In this document: piece after piece, positions 1 through 7,069 of the stretch | Numbering within the stretch: the first letter of the stretch is position 1 | How the letters are laid out: each line of letters starts with the position of its first letter | Source: Cardiobacteriaceae bacterium | GTDB taxonomy: Bacteria; Pseudomonadota; Gammaproteobacteria; Cardiobacteriales; Cardiobacteriaceae | DNA length: 33,905 bases | Reading direction: 5' to 3' | Assembly: GCA_030532785.1 (NCBI GenBank) | Contig: JAUNKJ010000004.1 | Coordinates: 1-33,905, forward strand | Notes under the pieces: generated by a model | What the model was told of the DNA's origin: nothing | The model's input: the letters and a program-made list of their open reading frames with translations, nothing else | Database searches by the model: none | Made by a program: the position numbers and the translations under genes

Positions 1-112
1 CTGCGGACGAGCTGGCAAGCCAGTCCCCCGCAAGCGGGGGAAGGAACTGATTGAGAAACAACGCCATATCCGTGAACGTCCACGTTCCTTATCTCGAACT
101 CAGGTTATTTAA
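1..112. repeat. Partial MITE-like repeat at the window edge
   Basis: Bases from about 25 to 112 match, in reverse complement, the 5505-5590 end of the element at 5505-5769. They share the hairpin CCCCGCAAGCGGGG, then GGAAGGAACTGATTG, a diverged stretch, and the terminus CGAACTCAGGTTA. Bases 1-25 hold a GGACGAGCTGGCAAGCCAGTC palindrome-like unit also seen, reversed, near 24946-24970. The rest of the element lies outside the window. Confidence 0.7.
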
Positions 113-160
113 AAAACCACCAAAACCGTACTTATCAATGATCAACACACCCGAAATATC

Positions 161-1060
161 ATGAACCCCTACCTCGAACTCATCCGCCCGAAAACCCTCC
201 CCCTCGCCGCCGCCGTCATCACCACCGGCAACGCCCTCGCCTGGTGGCACGCCGACGCCAGCCCCCTCATCTACCTCCTCGAACTCATCACCGCCCTCTC
301 CCTGCAAATCCTCTCCAACATCGCCAACGACTACGGCGACGGCCTGCGCGGCACCGACACCCACCGCCAAGGCCCGCGCCGCATGTACCAAAGCGGCCTC
401 ATCGGCGCACGCACCCTGCGCCTCCTCATCCTCTTCTTTGCCCTCTTCAGCCTCGCGAGCGGCATCCTCGTCATCGTCCTCTCCGAACGAAGCCCAAGCG
501 AAGGCCTCACCATCTTCGCCTTCGGCGTCCTCGCCATCCTCGCCGCCATCGGCTACACCGTCGGCCGCCACGCCTACGGCTACTACGCCCTCGGCGAAGT
601 CTCCGTCTACCTCTTCTTCGGCCTCCTCGGCGTCGTCGGCAGCTACGCCCTGCACCACATGCCCATCCCCCCCGCCATCTACCTCCCCGCAAGCGGCGCA
701 GGACTGCTTGCCGCAGGCGTCCTCCACATCAACAACCTCCGCGACCTCGACAGCGACGCCCAAGCCGGACGCAAAACCCTCGCCATCCACCTGGGCCTCG
801 CGCGCGGCAAACAACTCCACCTCATCCTCCTCGGCGCAGCACTTCTCTGCTACCTCCTCTTCGCCCTCCTCCACCTCAAAACCGCATGGGCAAGCCTCCT
901 CTGGCTCATCCTCCTCCCCGCCATCCTCGCCCACGGCAAACGCCTGCTGCACGCCAGCAACAGCGCGCAAATCGGCGGCGAACTCAAAACCCTCGTCATC
1001 CTCAACCTCGCCATCGCCCTCCTCTTCTCCGCTGGGCTCAGCATTCATAAAATCATCTAA
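161..1060 (+). CDS. menA: 1,4-dihydroxy-2-naphthoate polyprenyltransferase MenA
   Basis: Integral-membrane UbiA-family prenyltransferase that attaches a polyprenyl chain to 1,4-dihydroxy-2-naphthoate to give demethylmenaquinone in menaquinone synthesis. The 299-residue protein is close to E. coli MenA (308). It opens with LIRPKTLPLAAAV, like the MenA start, and carries both Asp-rich motifs: NIANDYGDGLRGTD near residues 52-65 (prenyl diphosphate and Mg binding) and NNLRDLDSDAQAGRKTL near 190-206. Several hydrophobic helices lie between and after them. The ATG at 161 has no evident Shine-Dalgarno sequence, but no better in-frame start was seen. Codons are overwhelmingly C-ending. The gene stands alone, followed 60 bp later by a palindromic repeat. 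It implies menaquinone is made; no other men gene is in the window. Confidence 0.93.
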   Translation: MNPYLELIRPKTLPLAAAVITTGNALAWWHADASPLIYLLELITALSLQILSNIANDYGDGLRGTDTHRQGPRRMYQSGLIGARTLRLLILFFALFSLASGILVIVLSERSPSEGLTIFAFGVLAILAAIGYTVGRHAYGYYALGEVSVYLFFGLLGVVGSYALHHMPIPPAIYLPASGAGLLAAGVLHINNLRDLDSDAQAGRKTLAIHLGLARGKQLHLILLGAALLCYLLFALLHLKTAWASLLWLILLPAILAHGKRLLHASNSAQIGGELKTLVILNLAIALLFSAGLSIHKII

Positions 1061-1061
1061 A

Positions 1062-1140
1062 ATAATCATTTTTTACCACCATAAAGCCTTATCATGCAAA
1101 AATTTCTCATGATAAGCGCTTAGACATGAGAAAATTTACC
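1062..1140. repeat. AAGCGCTT palindromic element, copy a
   Basis: Lies between menA and the yhcG remnant. The left arm ATTTTTTACCACC is followed by a decayed octamer (AAGCCTT, 1084-1090), an inner AAATTTCTCAT segment, an intact AAGCGCTT at 1114-1121, and a right arm ATGAGAAAATTTACC. The arm supplies the ATG at 1126, so the longer possible start of the next gene is probably repeat sequence. Confidence 0.75.
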
Positions 1141-2184
1141 ATGACCACACAAAACACCCCCGACACCCTCATCAACAGCATCGCCGCCATCATCGAACAG
1201 GCACGCCAACACATCCGCCACAGCGTCAACACCGCCATGGTGCAAAGTTACTGGGAAATCGGCCGCCTCATCGTCGAAGACGAACAACACGGCGAAAAAC
1301 GCGCTGCCTACGGCAAAGCGCAATTGCAAACCCTCTCCAAAGCCCTCACTGCCCGCCTCGGCAAAGGCTTCGACGTCACCAACCTGCGCAACATGCGCGC
1401 CTTCTACCTCGCCTTTCCAATTCGAGAGACAGTGTCTCCCGTTTTGAGCTGGTCACACTACAACCGCCTCACCCGCATTGAAAGCCCGGACGCCCGCCAG
1501 TGGTACATGCAAGAAGCCATCAGCCAAAACTAGAGCGTACGCGCACTCGACCGGCAAATCGGCAAACTCTACTACGAACGCCTGCTCTCCAGCCAAAACA
1601 AAGCCCTCGTCGCAAGCGAAGCCACCGCCCACACCGCCGCCCTCGAAGAAACCATCCACGACTACCTGCGCGATCCCTACATCCTCGACTTCCTCAACCT
1701 ACAAGACAAAACCTACCGCGAAAACGACCTCGAACAAGCCATCATCGACAACCTCCAGCACTTCCTCCTCGAAATGGGCAAAGGCTTCGCCTTCGTCGAA
1801 CGCCAGCAACGCATCCGCTTTGACGACGAAGACTTCTACCTCGACCTCGTCTTCTACAACTACCACCTGAAATGCTTCGTCCTGATCGACCTCAAACTCG
1901 GCAAACTCCGCCACCAGGACATCGGACAAATGGACACCTACATCCGCCTCTACGACGACACCCGCCGCAACGCCGACGACAATCCCACCATCGGCCTCCT
2001 CCTGTGCAGCGAAAAAAGCGAAACCGTCGCCCGCTACTCCATCCTCGCCGAACAAAAACAACTCTTCGCTCTCAAATACCTCCCCTACCTGCCCAGCGAA
2101 GCCGAACTGCAAACCGCACTTGCCGAACAGCGTGCCAAAGCCATCGCCCAACTCGCCCGCCAGCAAAACACCCACGAACCATAA
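1141..2184 (+). pseudogene. yhcG: YhcG/DUF1016-family PD-(D/E)XK nuclease gene with in-frame amber stop
   Basis: Read through one TAG at 1531-1533, this frame gives about 347 residues, near the size of E. coli YhcG (375). The upstream half has the DUF1016 N-terminal domain (SYWEIGRLIVEDEQHGEKRAAYG, split here as SYWEIGRLIVE and EKRAAYG; LSWSHYNRLTRIE). The downstream half has the nuclease-like core RFDDEDFYLDLVFYN followed by [11 protein letters not shown], the D...LK pattern of PD-(D/E)XK folds. The frame is otherwise open. The stop falls in QN-stop-SVRALDRQI, where relatives usually have NWSVR, so a TGG to TAG change is the simplest explanation. The ATG at 1141 was chosen; the one at 1126 lies in repeat DNA. 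Family members are poorly characterised and often linked to restriction or mobile loci. Internal starts could still give a C-terminal piece (open frame from 1774). Confidence 0.85.
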
Positions 2185-2199
2185 GCTCCCCCCACCCTA

Positions 2200-2208
2200 T
2201 GCTAAAAT
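2200..2208 (+). promoter_or_regulatory. Putative extended -10 promoter for prfC
   Basis: TGCTAAAAT matches an extended -10 (TGN plus TAAAAT) 31 bp before the prfC ATG. It would give a leader of only about 25 nt. No clear -35 was seen. The leader (CCCCACCCCGC before ATG) has no Shine-Dalgarno sequence. Confidence 0.4.
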
Positions 2209-2239
2209 CCGCGCCTTTCTTTCATCTCCCCCACCCCGC

Positions 2240-3832
2240 ATGACCGACATCCTCTCCAACGACTGGCGCGACCGCCGCACCTTCGCCATCATCTCCCACC
2301 CCGACGCCGGCAAAACCACCCTCACCGAAAAACTCCTCCTCTTCGGCGGTGCCATCGCCCTTGCCGGCACCGTCAAAGGCCGCAAAGCCGCGCGCCACGC
2401 CACCTCCGACTGGATGAAAATGGAACAGGAGCGCGGCATCTCCGTCACCTCCTCCGTCATGCAATTCCCCTATAACGGCAAAGTCATCAACCTGTTGGAC
2501 ACCCCCGGCCACGAAGACTTCTCCGAAGACACCTACCGCACCTTGACCGCCGTCGACTCCGCCCTCATGGTCATCGACTGCGCCAAGGGCGTCGAAGAAC
2601 GCACCATCAAACTCATGGAAGTCTGCCGCCTGCGCGACACCCCCATCTTCACTTTTATCAACAAATTAGATCGCGAAGGCCGCGACCCCATGAGCCTCCT
2701 CGACGAAGTCGAAGACATCCTGAAAATCCGCTGCGCCCCCGTCACCTGGCCCATCGGCATGGGACGCAGCCTGAAAGGCGTCTACCACCTCCTCAAAGAC
2801 ACCGTCTACTTCTACGAACCCGGCAAAGGCGCGCTCGTCAACGTCGGCGAAGAAGTGCAAGGCCTTGACAACCCGCGCCTTGACGAACTCCTCCCCGACA
2901 CCATCGACGACTTCCGCGCCGAAGTCGAACTCATCCGCGAAGCCGGCCACGCCTTTGATCACCAAGCCTATTTAAAAGGCGAACTCACCCCCGTCTACTT
3001 CGGCTCCGCCATCGGCAACTTCGGCGTGCGCGAAATGTTGAACGACTTCGCCACCTACGCCCCCGCACCGCGCGCCCGGCAAACCACCGCCCGCGAAGTC
3101 GAACCGCAAGAAACGAAATTGAGCGGCTTCGTCTTCAAAATCCAGGCCAACATGGACCCGAAACACCGCGACCGCATCGCCTTCATGCGCATCAACTCCG
3201 GCACCTTCACCCCCGGCATGAAACTGCGCCAGGTACGCATCAACCGCGACGTCAAAATCCCCGACGCCCTCACCTTCCTCGCCGCCGAACGCGAACACAT
3301 CGACACCGCCGTCGCCGGCGACATCATCGGCATCCACAACCACGGTACCATCCGCATCGGCGACACCTTCACCGAAGGCGAAGACCTCCAATTCACCGGC
3401 ATCCCCGACTTCGCCCCCGAACTCTTCCGCCGCGTGCGCTTGCAAGACCCGCTGAAAATGAAAGCGCTATTGAAAGGCCTCGAACAACTCTGCGAAGAAG
3501 GCGCCACCCAATTCTTCAAACCCCTGATCGGCAACGACCTCATCCTCGGCGCCGTCGGCGTCCTGCAATTCGACGTCGTCCAGCAACGGCTGGAAACCGA
3601 ATACAACGTCCACTGCGTCTTTGAAGGCGTCAACGTCGCCACCGCACGCTGGGTCGAAGCCCCCGACGACAAAACCCTCAAAACCTTCACCGACAAAAAC
3701 CAGCAAAACCTCGCCCACGACCACTACGGCCAACTCGTCTACGTCGCCCCCAGCCGCGTCAACCTGCAACTCACCCAGGAACGCCACCCCGACATCCGCT
3801 TCGCCGCCACCCGCGACCATTTGGCGCAATAG
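2240..3832 (+). CDS. prfC: Peptide chain release factor 3 (RF3)
   Basis: Translational GTPase that removes RF1/RF2 from the ribosome after peptide release. The 530-residue product matches the E. coli length (529). G1 is [12 protein letters not shown], the switch I region has [12 protein letters not shown]3 is DTPGHEDF and G4 is NKLDRE, followed by the RF3-specific domains 2 and 3. The start at 2240 ([20 protein letters not shown]) was chosen because homology begins there; the frame stays open upstream to 2120, but those residues are low-complexity and overlap the yhcG remnant. No Shine-Dalgarno sequence precedes the ATG. Codons are strongly C-ending, as in menA. A repeat-rich gap follows with no recognisable terminator hairpin plus U-tract. 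Confidence 0.96.
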   Translation: MTDILSNDWRDRRTFAIISHPDAGKTTLTEKLLLFGGAIALAGTVKGRKAARHATSDWMKMEQERGISVTSSVMQFPYNGKVINLLDTPGHEDFSEDTYRTLTAVDSALMVIDCAKGVEERTIKLMEVCRLRDTPIFTFINKLDREGRDPMSLLDEVEDILKIRCAPVTWPIGMGRSLKGVYHLLKDTVYFYEPGKGALVNVGEEVQGLDNPRLDELLPDTIDDFRAEVELIREAGHAFDHQAYLKGELTPVYFGSAIGNFGVREMLNDFATYAPAPRARQTTAREVEPQETKLSGFVFKIQANMDPKHRDRIAFMRINSGTFTPGMKLRQVRINRDVKIPDALTFLAAEREHIDTAVAGDIIGIHNHGTIRIGDTFTEGEDLQFTGIPDFAPELFRRVRLQDPLKMKALLKGLEQLCEEGATQFFKPLIGNDLILGAVGVLQFDVVQQRLETEYNVHCVFEGVNVATARWVEAPDDKTLKTFTDKNQQNLAHDHYGQLVYVAPSRVNLQLTQERHPDIRFAATRDHLAQ

Positions 3833-3881
3833 CCAGAAATATCGCCGCAAATTCACGGAACGGACGTAGGCTGGGTTAGGT

Positions 3882-3928
3882 GCGCAGCACCGTAACCCAG
3901 CGCGATGTTTGAATCTTTTGCTGGGTTA
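3882..3928 (+). repeat. 47-bp direct repeat, copy 1
   Basis: GCGCAGCACCGTAACCCAGC continuing to TTTTGCTGGGTTA. It is repeated at 4215-4261 with a single mismatch (CGCG versus CGTG after CCCAG). The pair brackets the truncated MITE-like copy and the GC-rich hairpin unit. Confidence 0.85.
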
Positions 3929-4104
3929 ACCTGAGGTTCGGGATAAGAGAACAATCATTCTTGAATGATTTTTCGAAATTCTCTATGAAATGACAACCTA
4001 TTACCCTCCCCTGCTTGCGGGGGAGGGACAGGGTGGGGGTGTTGAAAACGAAGTTTTCATTCCATAGCCGTAAAAAATGCTGCGCATTTTACACCCCCAT
4101 CCTA
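3925..4104 (+). repeat. MITE-like repeat, copy A (3' truncated)
   Basis: Nearly identical over about 180 bp to the reverse complement of 5596-5769. It begins with the terminal repeat TTAACCTGAGGTTCGGGATA, continues through the GC-rich hairpin CCCTCCCCTGCTTGCGGGGG, and through GTTGAAAACGAAGTTTTCAT to TTTTACACCCCCATCCTA. The second half and the other terminus are missing; at 4105 the sequence changes to GGGCGTGTTGACAATTC. Confidence 0.8.
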
Positions 4105-4214
4105 GGGCGTGTTGACAATTCAAATTCTGATGCGATGAACTTCAAATAAAGCAACGAGCTAAAGCCCCTCCCCCTTGAGGGGGAGGGGTTGGGGAGAGGG
4201 GGATGAAGAAAATC

Positions 4215-4261
4215 GCGCAGCACCGTAACCCAGCGTGATGTTTGAATCTTTTGCTGGGTTA
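4215..4261 (+). repeat. 47-bp direct repeat, copy 2
   Basis: Second copy of 3882-3928. Here it continues into ACGCTATCGCTAACCCAGCC, which completes an inverted GGCTGGGTTA...TAACCCAGCC palindrome unit. Confidence 0.85.
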
Positions 4262-4307
4262 CGCTATCGCTAACCCAGCCTACGAACATCACCCGTTTTC
4301 AGGATTC

Positions 4308-4400
4308 ACCACCATAGCGTTTTTTTCTCATCACAAAGCGCTTATCGTGAGAAATTTTCTCATCATAAGCGCTTAACTGTGGTAAAAAATCGCTACTTTT
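4308..4400. repeat. AAGCGCTT palindromic element, copy b
   Basis: Octamers at 4336-4343 and 4367-4374, 31 bp apart, flank the inner palindrome GTGAGAAATTTTCTCAT. The right outer arm is TGGTAAAAAATCGCTACTTTT. The element lies just beyond the stop of the TfoX-domain gene on -, so in that transcript it is 3' UTR. Confidence 0.85.
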
Positions 4401-4427
4401 AATGTTTTCTTGAAAACACCCCTAACT

Positions 4428-4769
4428 TCAGGGCTTGGCCTTGAGCGTGCGGTTGTACGCCAGCGCCTGTTCCAGCCAATATTGCAAACGGGGCAGCGCC
4501 TCTGTATCGAGATCGATATAGCCACGGTATTCACGCCCGCGCATGATCGTGGTACGCACGCCGTTTTCGCGGAGCGCCGCATCATGGGCGTTCTTGCCGA
4601 TGCGCAGCATCACTTCGACGCCATCGCGGCCACTCACCGTCGCGCACATATGTCCGCGCACCATGAAAGCCAGTCCGCCGAACAGCGTTTTTTCCGTGAT
4701 GACCTCGGCGGGAAGGTGCTGGTGCAGAATGGTGCGGATGGATGCCGCAAGCGCCGCATCAATCGCCAT
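4428..4769 (-). CDS. TfoX N-terminal domain protein
   Basis: A 113-residue protein matching the small TfoX N-terminal domain family: KTLFGGLAFMVRGHMCATV near residues 27-45, then EVMLRIGKNAHDAAL and a YRGYIDLDTEALPRLQYWLEQAL tail (here split as YRGYIDLDTE and LPRLQYWLEQAL). The C-terminal TfoX domain is absent. E. coli TfoX/Sxy is a competence regulator, but single-domain proteins like this are mostly uncharacterised, so a competence role should not be assumed. The start overlaps the end of azoR by 11 bp, so the two genes are probably co-transcribed and translationally coupled. Palindromic element b follows the stop. Confidence 0.8.
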   Translation of the reverse strand: MAIDAALAASIRTILHQHLPAEVITEKTLFGGLAFMVRGHMCATVSGRDGVEVMLRIGKNAHDAALRENGVRTTIMRGREYRGYIDLDTEALPRLQYWLEQALAYNRTLKAKP

Positions 4770-5409
4770 CGCCGTATCCGTTTGCAGCGCCTAAAAAATC
4801 CGCCCATTGGCGGTCGATGTCGGCGCAGGCGTCGGCAACGCCCCGGGCGAAAGCGGCTTCGCCCTCGGTAGTGTTTTCCGCGCGGGTCACGCGCACATCG
4901 CGAATGCCGATAAAGCCCAGCGCGGTGCGCAGGAAGGGAATGCTGTGTTCCAGCGCGGCGATGGGGCTGCCTTCGCGATAACTGCCGCCGCTTGCTTGCA
5001 GAATCCACGCCTTGTGGCCGGTGAGCAGCCCTTGCGGCACGCCGTTGTCGTCGTGAACAAAGGTTTTGCCGGGGATGATGAGATTATCGACATAATCCTT
5101 GAGGCGCGCGGGAACGCCGAAATTGTGCAGGGGCAAGGCGATGATGAGGTGCGTGGCGGCGAGAAAGGGATCAAGCACGGCGGCACTGCGCGCGGCGACG
5201 GCTTCATCCTGTGCGTTCAATGGCTTGCCATGCAAGCGCTTGGTCATAAGGGCGAGGAGATCGGCATCAAGTGCGGGAATGTCGCTGTCGTACAGCACGA
5301 GTTCACGCGCGTCGGCAGGCAGCTTGCCGCGCAGGTGGGCAAGCATCTGCTCGGTGGCGGATTGCGGGTTGCGCGGATCGGGATGGGCGTTGATGACGAG
5401 GAGGTTCAT
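4759..5409 (-). CDS. azoR: FMN-dependent NADH-azoreductase / quinone reductase (AzoR family)
   Basis: Flavodoxin-fold two-electron reductase of the AzoR / NAD(P)H:quinone oxidoreductase family (216 residues; E. coli AzoR is 201). Visible motifs are the N-terminal strand MNLLVINAHPD, the FMN-contacting PLHNFGVPARLKDYVDNL near 93-110, TFVHDDNGVPQGLLTGHKA, QASGGSY at 138-144, and FLRTALGFIGIRDV near the C terminus. Members reduce quinones and azo compounds with FMN as cofactor; quinone detoxification is a reasonable but unproved role. It is the first gene of a two-gene unit with the TfoX-domain gene. The pair is bracketed by inverted MITE-like copies at 3925-4104 and 5505-5769. Confidence 0.87.
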   Translation of the reverse strand: MNLLVINAHPDPRNPQSATEQMLAHLRGKLPADARELVLYDSDIPALDADLLALMTKRLHGKPLNAQDEAVAARSAAVLDPFLAATHLIIALPLHNFGVPARLKDYVDNLIIPGKTFVHDDNGVPQGLLTGHKAWILQASGGSYREGSPIAALEHSIPFLRTALGFIGIRDVRVTRAENTTEGEAAFARGVADACADIDRQWADFLGAANGYGDGD

Positions 5410-5504
5410 GGCAGTTCCTGTGGTGAAAAAAGCGCAGGATAGCAGAGCGCTTCAACGGCCATTTGTCGCGGATTGCGTTGCTGGTCGGGCGAACAGTTAT
5501 TAAC

Positions 5505-5769
5505 CTCACCTGAGTTCGGAATAAGGAAAATAGATATATCCACCGATATAGCACTGTTCTCCAATCAGTTCCTTCCCCCGCTTGCGGGGGAAGGTTAGGA
5601 TGGGGGTGTAAAATGCGCAGCATTTTTTACGGCTATGGAATGAAAACTTCGTTTTCAACACCCCCACCCTGCCCCTCCCCCGCAAGCAGGGGAGGGGAAT
5701 GGTCGTCATTTCATAGAAAATTTCGAGAATTCAAGAATGATCATTCTCTTATCCCAAGATGAGGTTACC
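5505..5769 (-). repeat. MITE-like repeat, copy B (full length)
   Basis: About 265 bp, inverted relative to copy A. Both ends carry related terminal inverted repeats: ACCTGAGTTCGGAATAAGGA at 5509-5528 and, reversed, a GGATAAGAGAA...GGTTACC terminus at 5745-5769. Inside are two GC-rich hairpins, CCCCCGCTTGCGGGGG at 5575-5590 and CCTCCCCCGCAAGCAGGGGA near 5676-5695. There is no open reading frame, as expected for a non-autonomous element. Confidence 0.75.
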
Positions 5770-6035
5770 TACAAATCGCTTCGCGATACCGCATGGGCGA
5801 GGGTTCCCACGTCAAAATGCTTTGCGTTTTGCGTGGGTGCCCGGGGTTGCGCCCACCCTACGGTTCTGCGCGATTTCCCTTCTCTGCTCCGCAACTTTTC
5901 GGCTGAAACAGCTCGCGTAAGCGAGAGCCCTCAACCTCTCCTCGTGGAGAGAGGAGCTTTTTTGGTGGGTTGACACCCACCCTACCAAACGGTGGGCTGA
6001 AGCCCACCCTACGGTGATGAGGCGCAAGAGGACAA

Positions 6036-6130
6036 ATGGTAAATTTTCTCATCATGAAGCGCTTATCGTGCAAAATTTTCTCACGATAAGCGCTTAGTTA
6101 TGAGAAAAAACAACCATAAATCGTGATTTT
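6036..6130. repeat. AAGCGCTT palindromic element, copy c
   Basis: Octamers at 6057-6064 and 6088-6095 (31 bp apart) flank ATCGTGCAAAATTTTCTCACGAT. The outer arms are ATGGTAAATTTTCTCATCAT on the left and TATGAGAAAAAACAACCATA on the right. It lies 42 bp beyond the lpxC stop, at the end of the dcw transcript. Confidence 0.85.
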
Positions 6131-6172
6131 ATGAAAATTTTGCAAATCTGGGGATTTTGGGGATATGCGGCG

Positions 6173-7069
6173 TTATTTGCCGTAGTCGAGTTGCACGTTG
6201 CTTTGCGCGTCGAGTCCCGTCCATTCCCAGTTTTGCGTTTGCCGCAGGACTTCGAGGCAGAGGCGGTTGTTGAGGTCGTGGCCGGATTTGTAGCCTTGGT
6301 ACCAGCCGATGATGGGTGCGCCGAGGAGGTACATGTCGCCGACGGCGTCCAAGAGTTTGTGGCGCACGAATTCGTCGTCAAAGCGCAGCCCCTGTTCGTT
6401 CATGACGCGGAAGCGGTCGACGACGACGGCGTTGTCGAGGCTGCCACCAAGCGCCAGGCCGTGGCTTTGCAGGTATTCGATGTCGCGGAGGAAGCCGAAG
6501 GTGCGCGCGCGCGAGTAATCGCGGATGTAGTTCTGGGTGGTAAAGTCGAGGCGGGTTTGGCTGTTTCTGTGGCGGAAGACGGGGTGGTCGAAGTCAATGG
6601 CGAAGTCGAGGCGGTAGCCGTCGAAGGGGACGAGTTTTGCCCATTTGTCGCCGTCGCGCACTTCGATGGGGGCGAGGACGCGGAGGAAGCGTTTGCTGAC
6701 GTCCTGTTCGCGGATGCCCGCCTGCTGGATGAGGTAGACGAAGGGTGCGGCGGAGCCGTCCATGATGGGGATTTCCGGCGCGGTCATTTCGACGATGAGG
6801 TTGTCGATGCCAAGCCCTGCAAGGGCGGACATCAGGTGTTCGACGGTGGCAACGCGCACGCCGTCCACATTGAGGGCGGTGCAGAGCTGGGTATCGTTGA
6901 CGAGGTCGGCGCGCGCCGGTATGTCTACCGGCGTGTCGAGGTCGACGCGGCGGAAGAGGATGCCGCTGTCGGGTTTGGCGGGCAACAGGCGGATGTCCAC
7001 CTGGTTGCCGCTGTGTACCCCTATGCCCGAGCCGCTGATCGGCTGGCTGATGGTACGTTGTCTGACCAT
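6173..7069 (-). CDS. lpxC: UDP-3-O-acyl-N-acetylglucosamine deacetylase LpxC
   Basis: Zinc deacetylase for the committed step of lipid A synthesis. The 298 residues (E. coli 305) start MVRQRTISQPISGSGIGVHS. Zinc ligands are visible as H78 (VEHLMSAL), H237 and D241 (HKLLDAVGD), and the catalytic base region as H264 (YKSGHDLNN). The start codon shares one base with the ftsZ stop (TGATG), so translation is coupled to FtsZ. It is the last gene of the dcw unit, as in enterobacteria and pseudomonads, and supports a gammaproteobacterial origin. The protein ends QLDYGK. Codons are C-ending, like ftsZ and unlike ftsA. Confidence 0.96.
   Translation of the reverse strand: MVRQRTISQPISGSGIGVHSGNQVDIRLLPAKPDSGILFRRVDLDTPVDIPARADLVNDTQLCTALNVDGVRVATVEHLMSALAGLGIDNLIVEMTAPEIPIMDGSAAPFVYLIQQAGIREQDVSKRFLRVLAPIEVRDGDKWAKLVPFDGYRLDFAIDFDHPVFRHRNSQTRLDFTTQNYIRDYSRARTFGFLRDIEYLQSHGLALGGSLDNAVVVDRFRVMNEQGLRFDDEFVRHKLLDAVGDMYLLGAPIIGWYQGYKSGHDLNNRLCLEVLRQTQNWEWTGLDAQSNVQLDYGK

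Larger units (their letters stand above)
3833..4427. other. Gene-free, repeat-rich gap between prfC and the TfoX-domain gene
   Basis: About 600 bp without a credible gene. It holds a 47-bp direct repeat (3882-3928 and 4215-4261), a truncated MITE-like copy (3925-4104), a GC-rich hairpin unit near 4160-4201 (CCCCTCCCCCTTGAGGGGG) related to 27336-27380, GTAGGCTGGGTTA-type palindrome pieces at both sides, and AAGCGCTT element b. Stop codons occur in all frames. Confidence 0.8.
5410..6172. other. Gene-free, repeat-rich gap between lpxC and azoR
   Basis: About 760 bp without a credible gene. It contains the full MITE-like copy B (5505-5769), GTGGGTGCCCGGGGTTGCGCCCACC (here in two parts, GTGGGTGCCCGGGG and TTGCGCCCACCCTACGG) near 5837-5864, two adjoining GGTGGGTTGACACCCACC and GGTGGGCTGAAGCCCACC palindromes at 5964-6013, and AAGCGCTT element c. 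The 5410-5500 stretch must hold the azoR promoter; no clear -35/-10 pair was recognised. Confidence 0.75.

Noticed and set aside
1531-1533. Programmed readthrough or pyrrolysine coding at the yhcG amber codon
   Set aside because: No pyl genes or stop-context signal are visible; a TGG to TAG mutation is simpler. Not excluded by sequence alone.
5737-5973. 78-codon + strand frame in the azoR-lpxC gap
   Set aside because: It lies over the MITE-like terminus and palindromic repeats, and its translation has no family resemblance.
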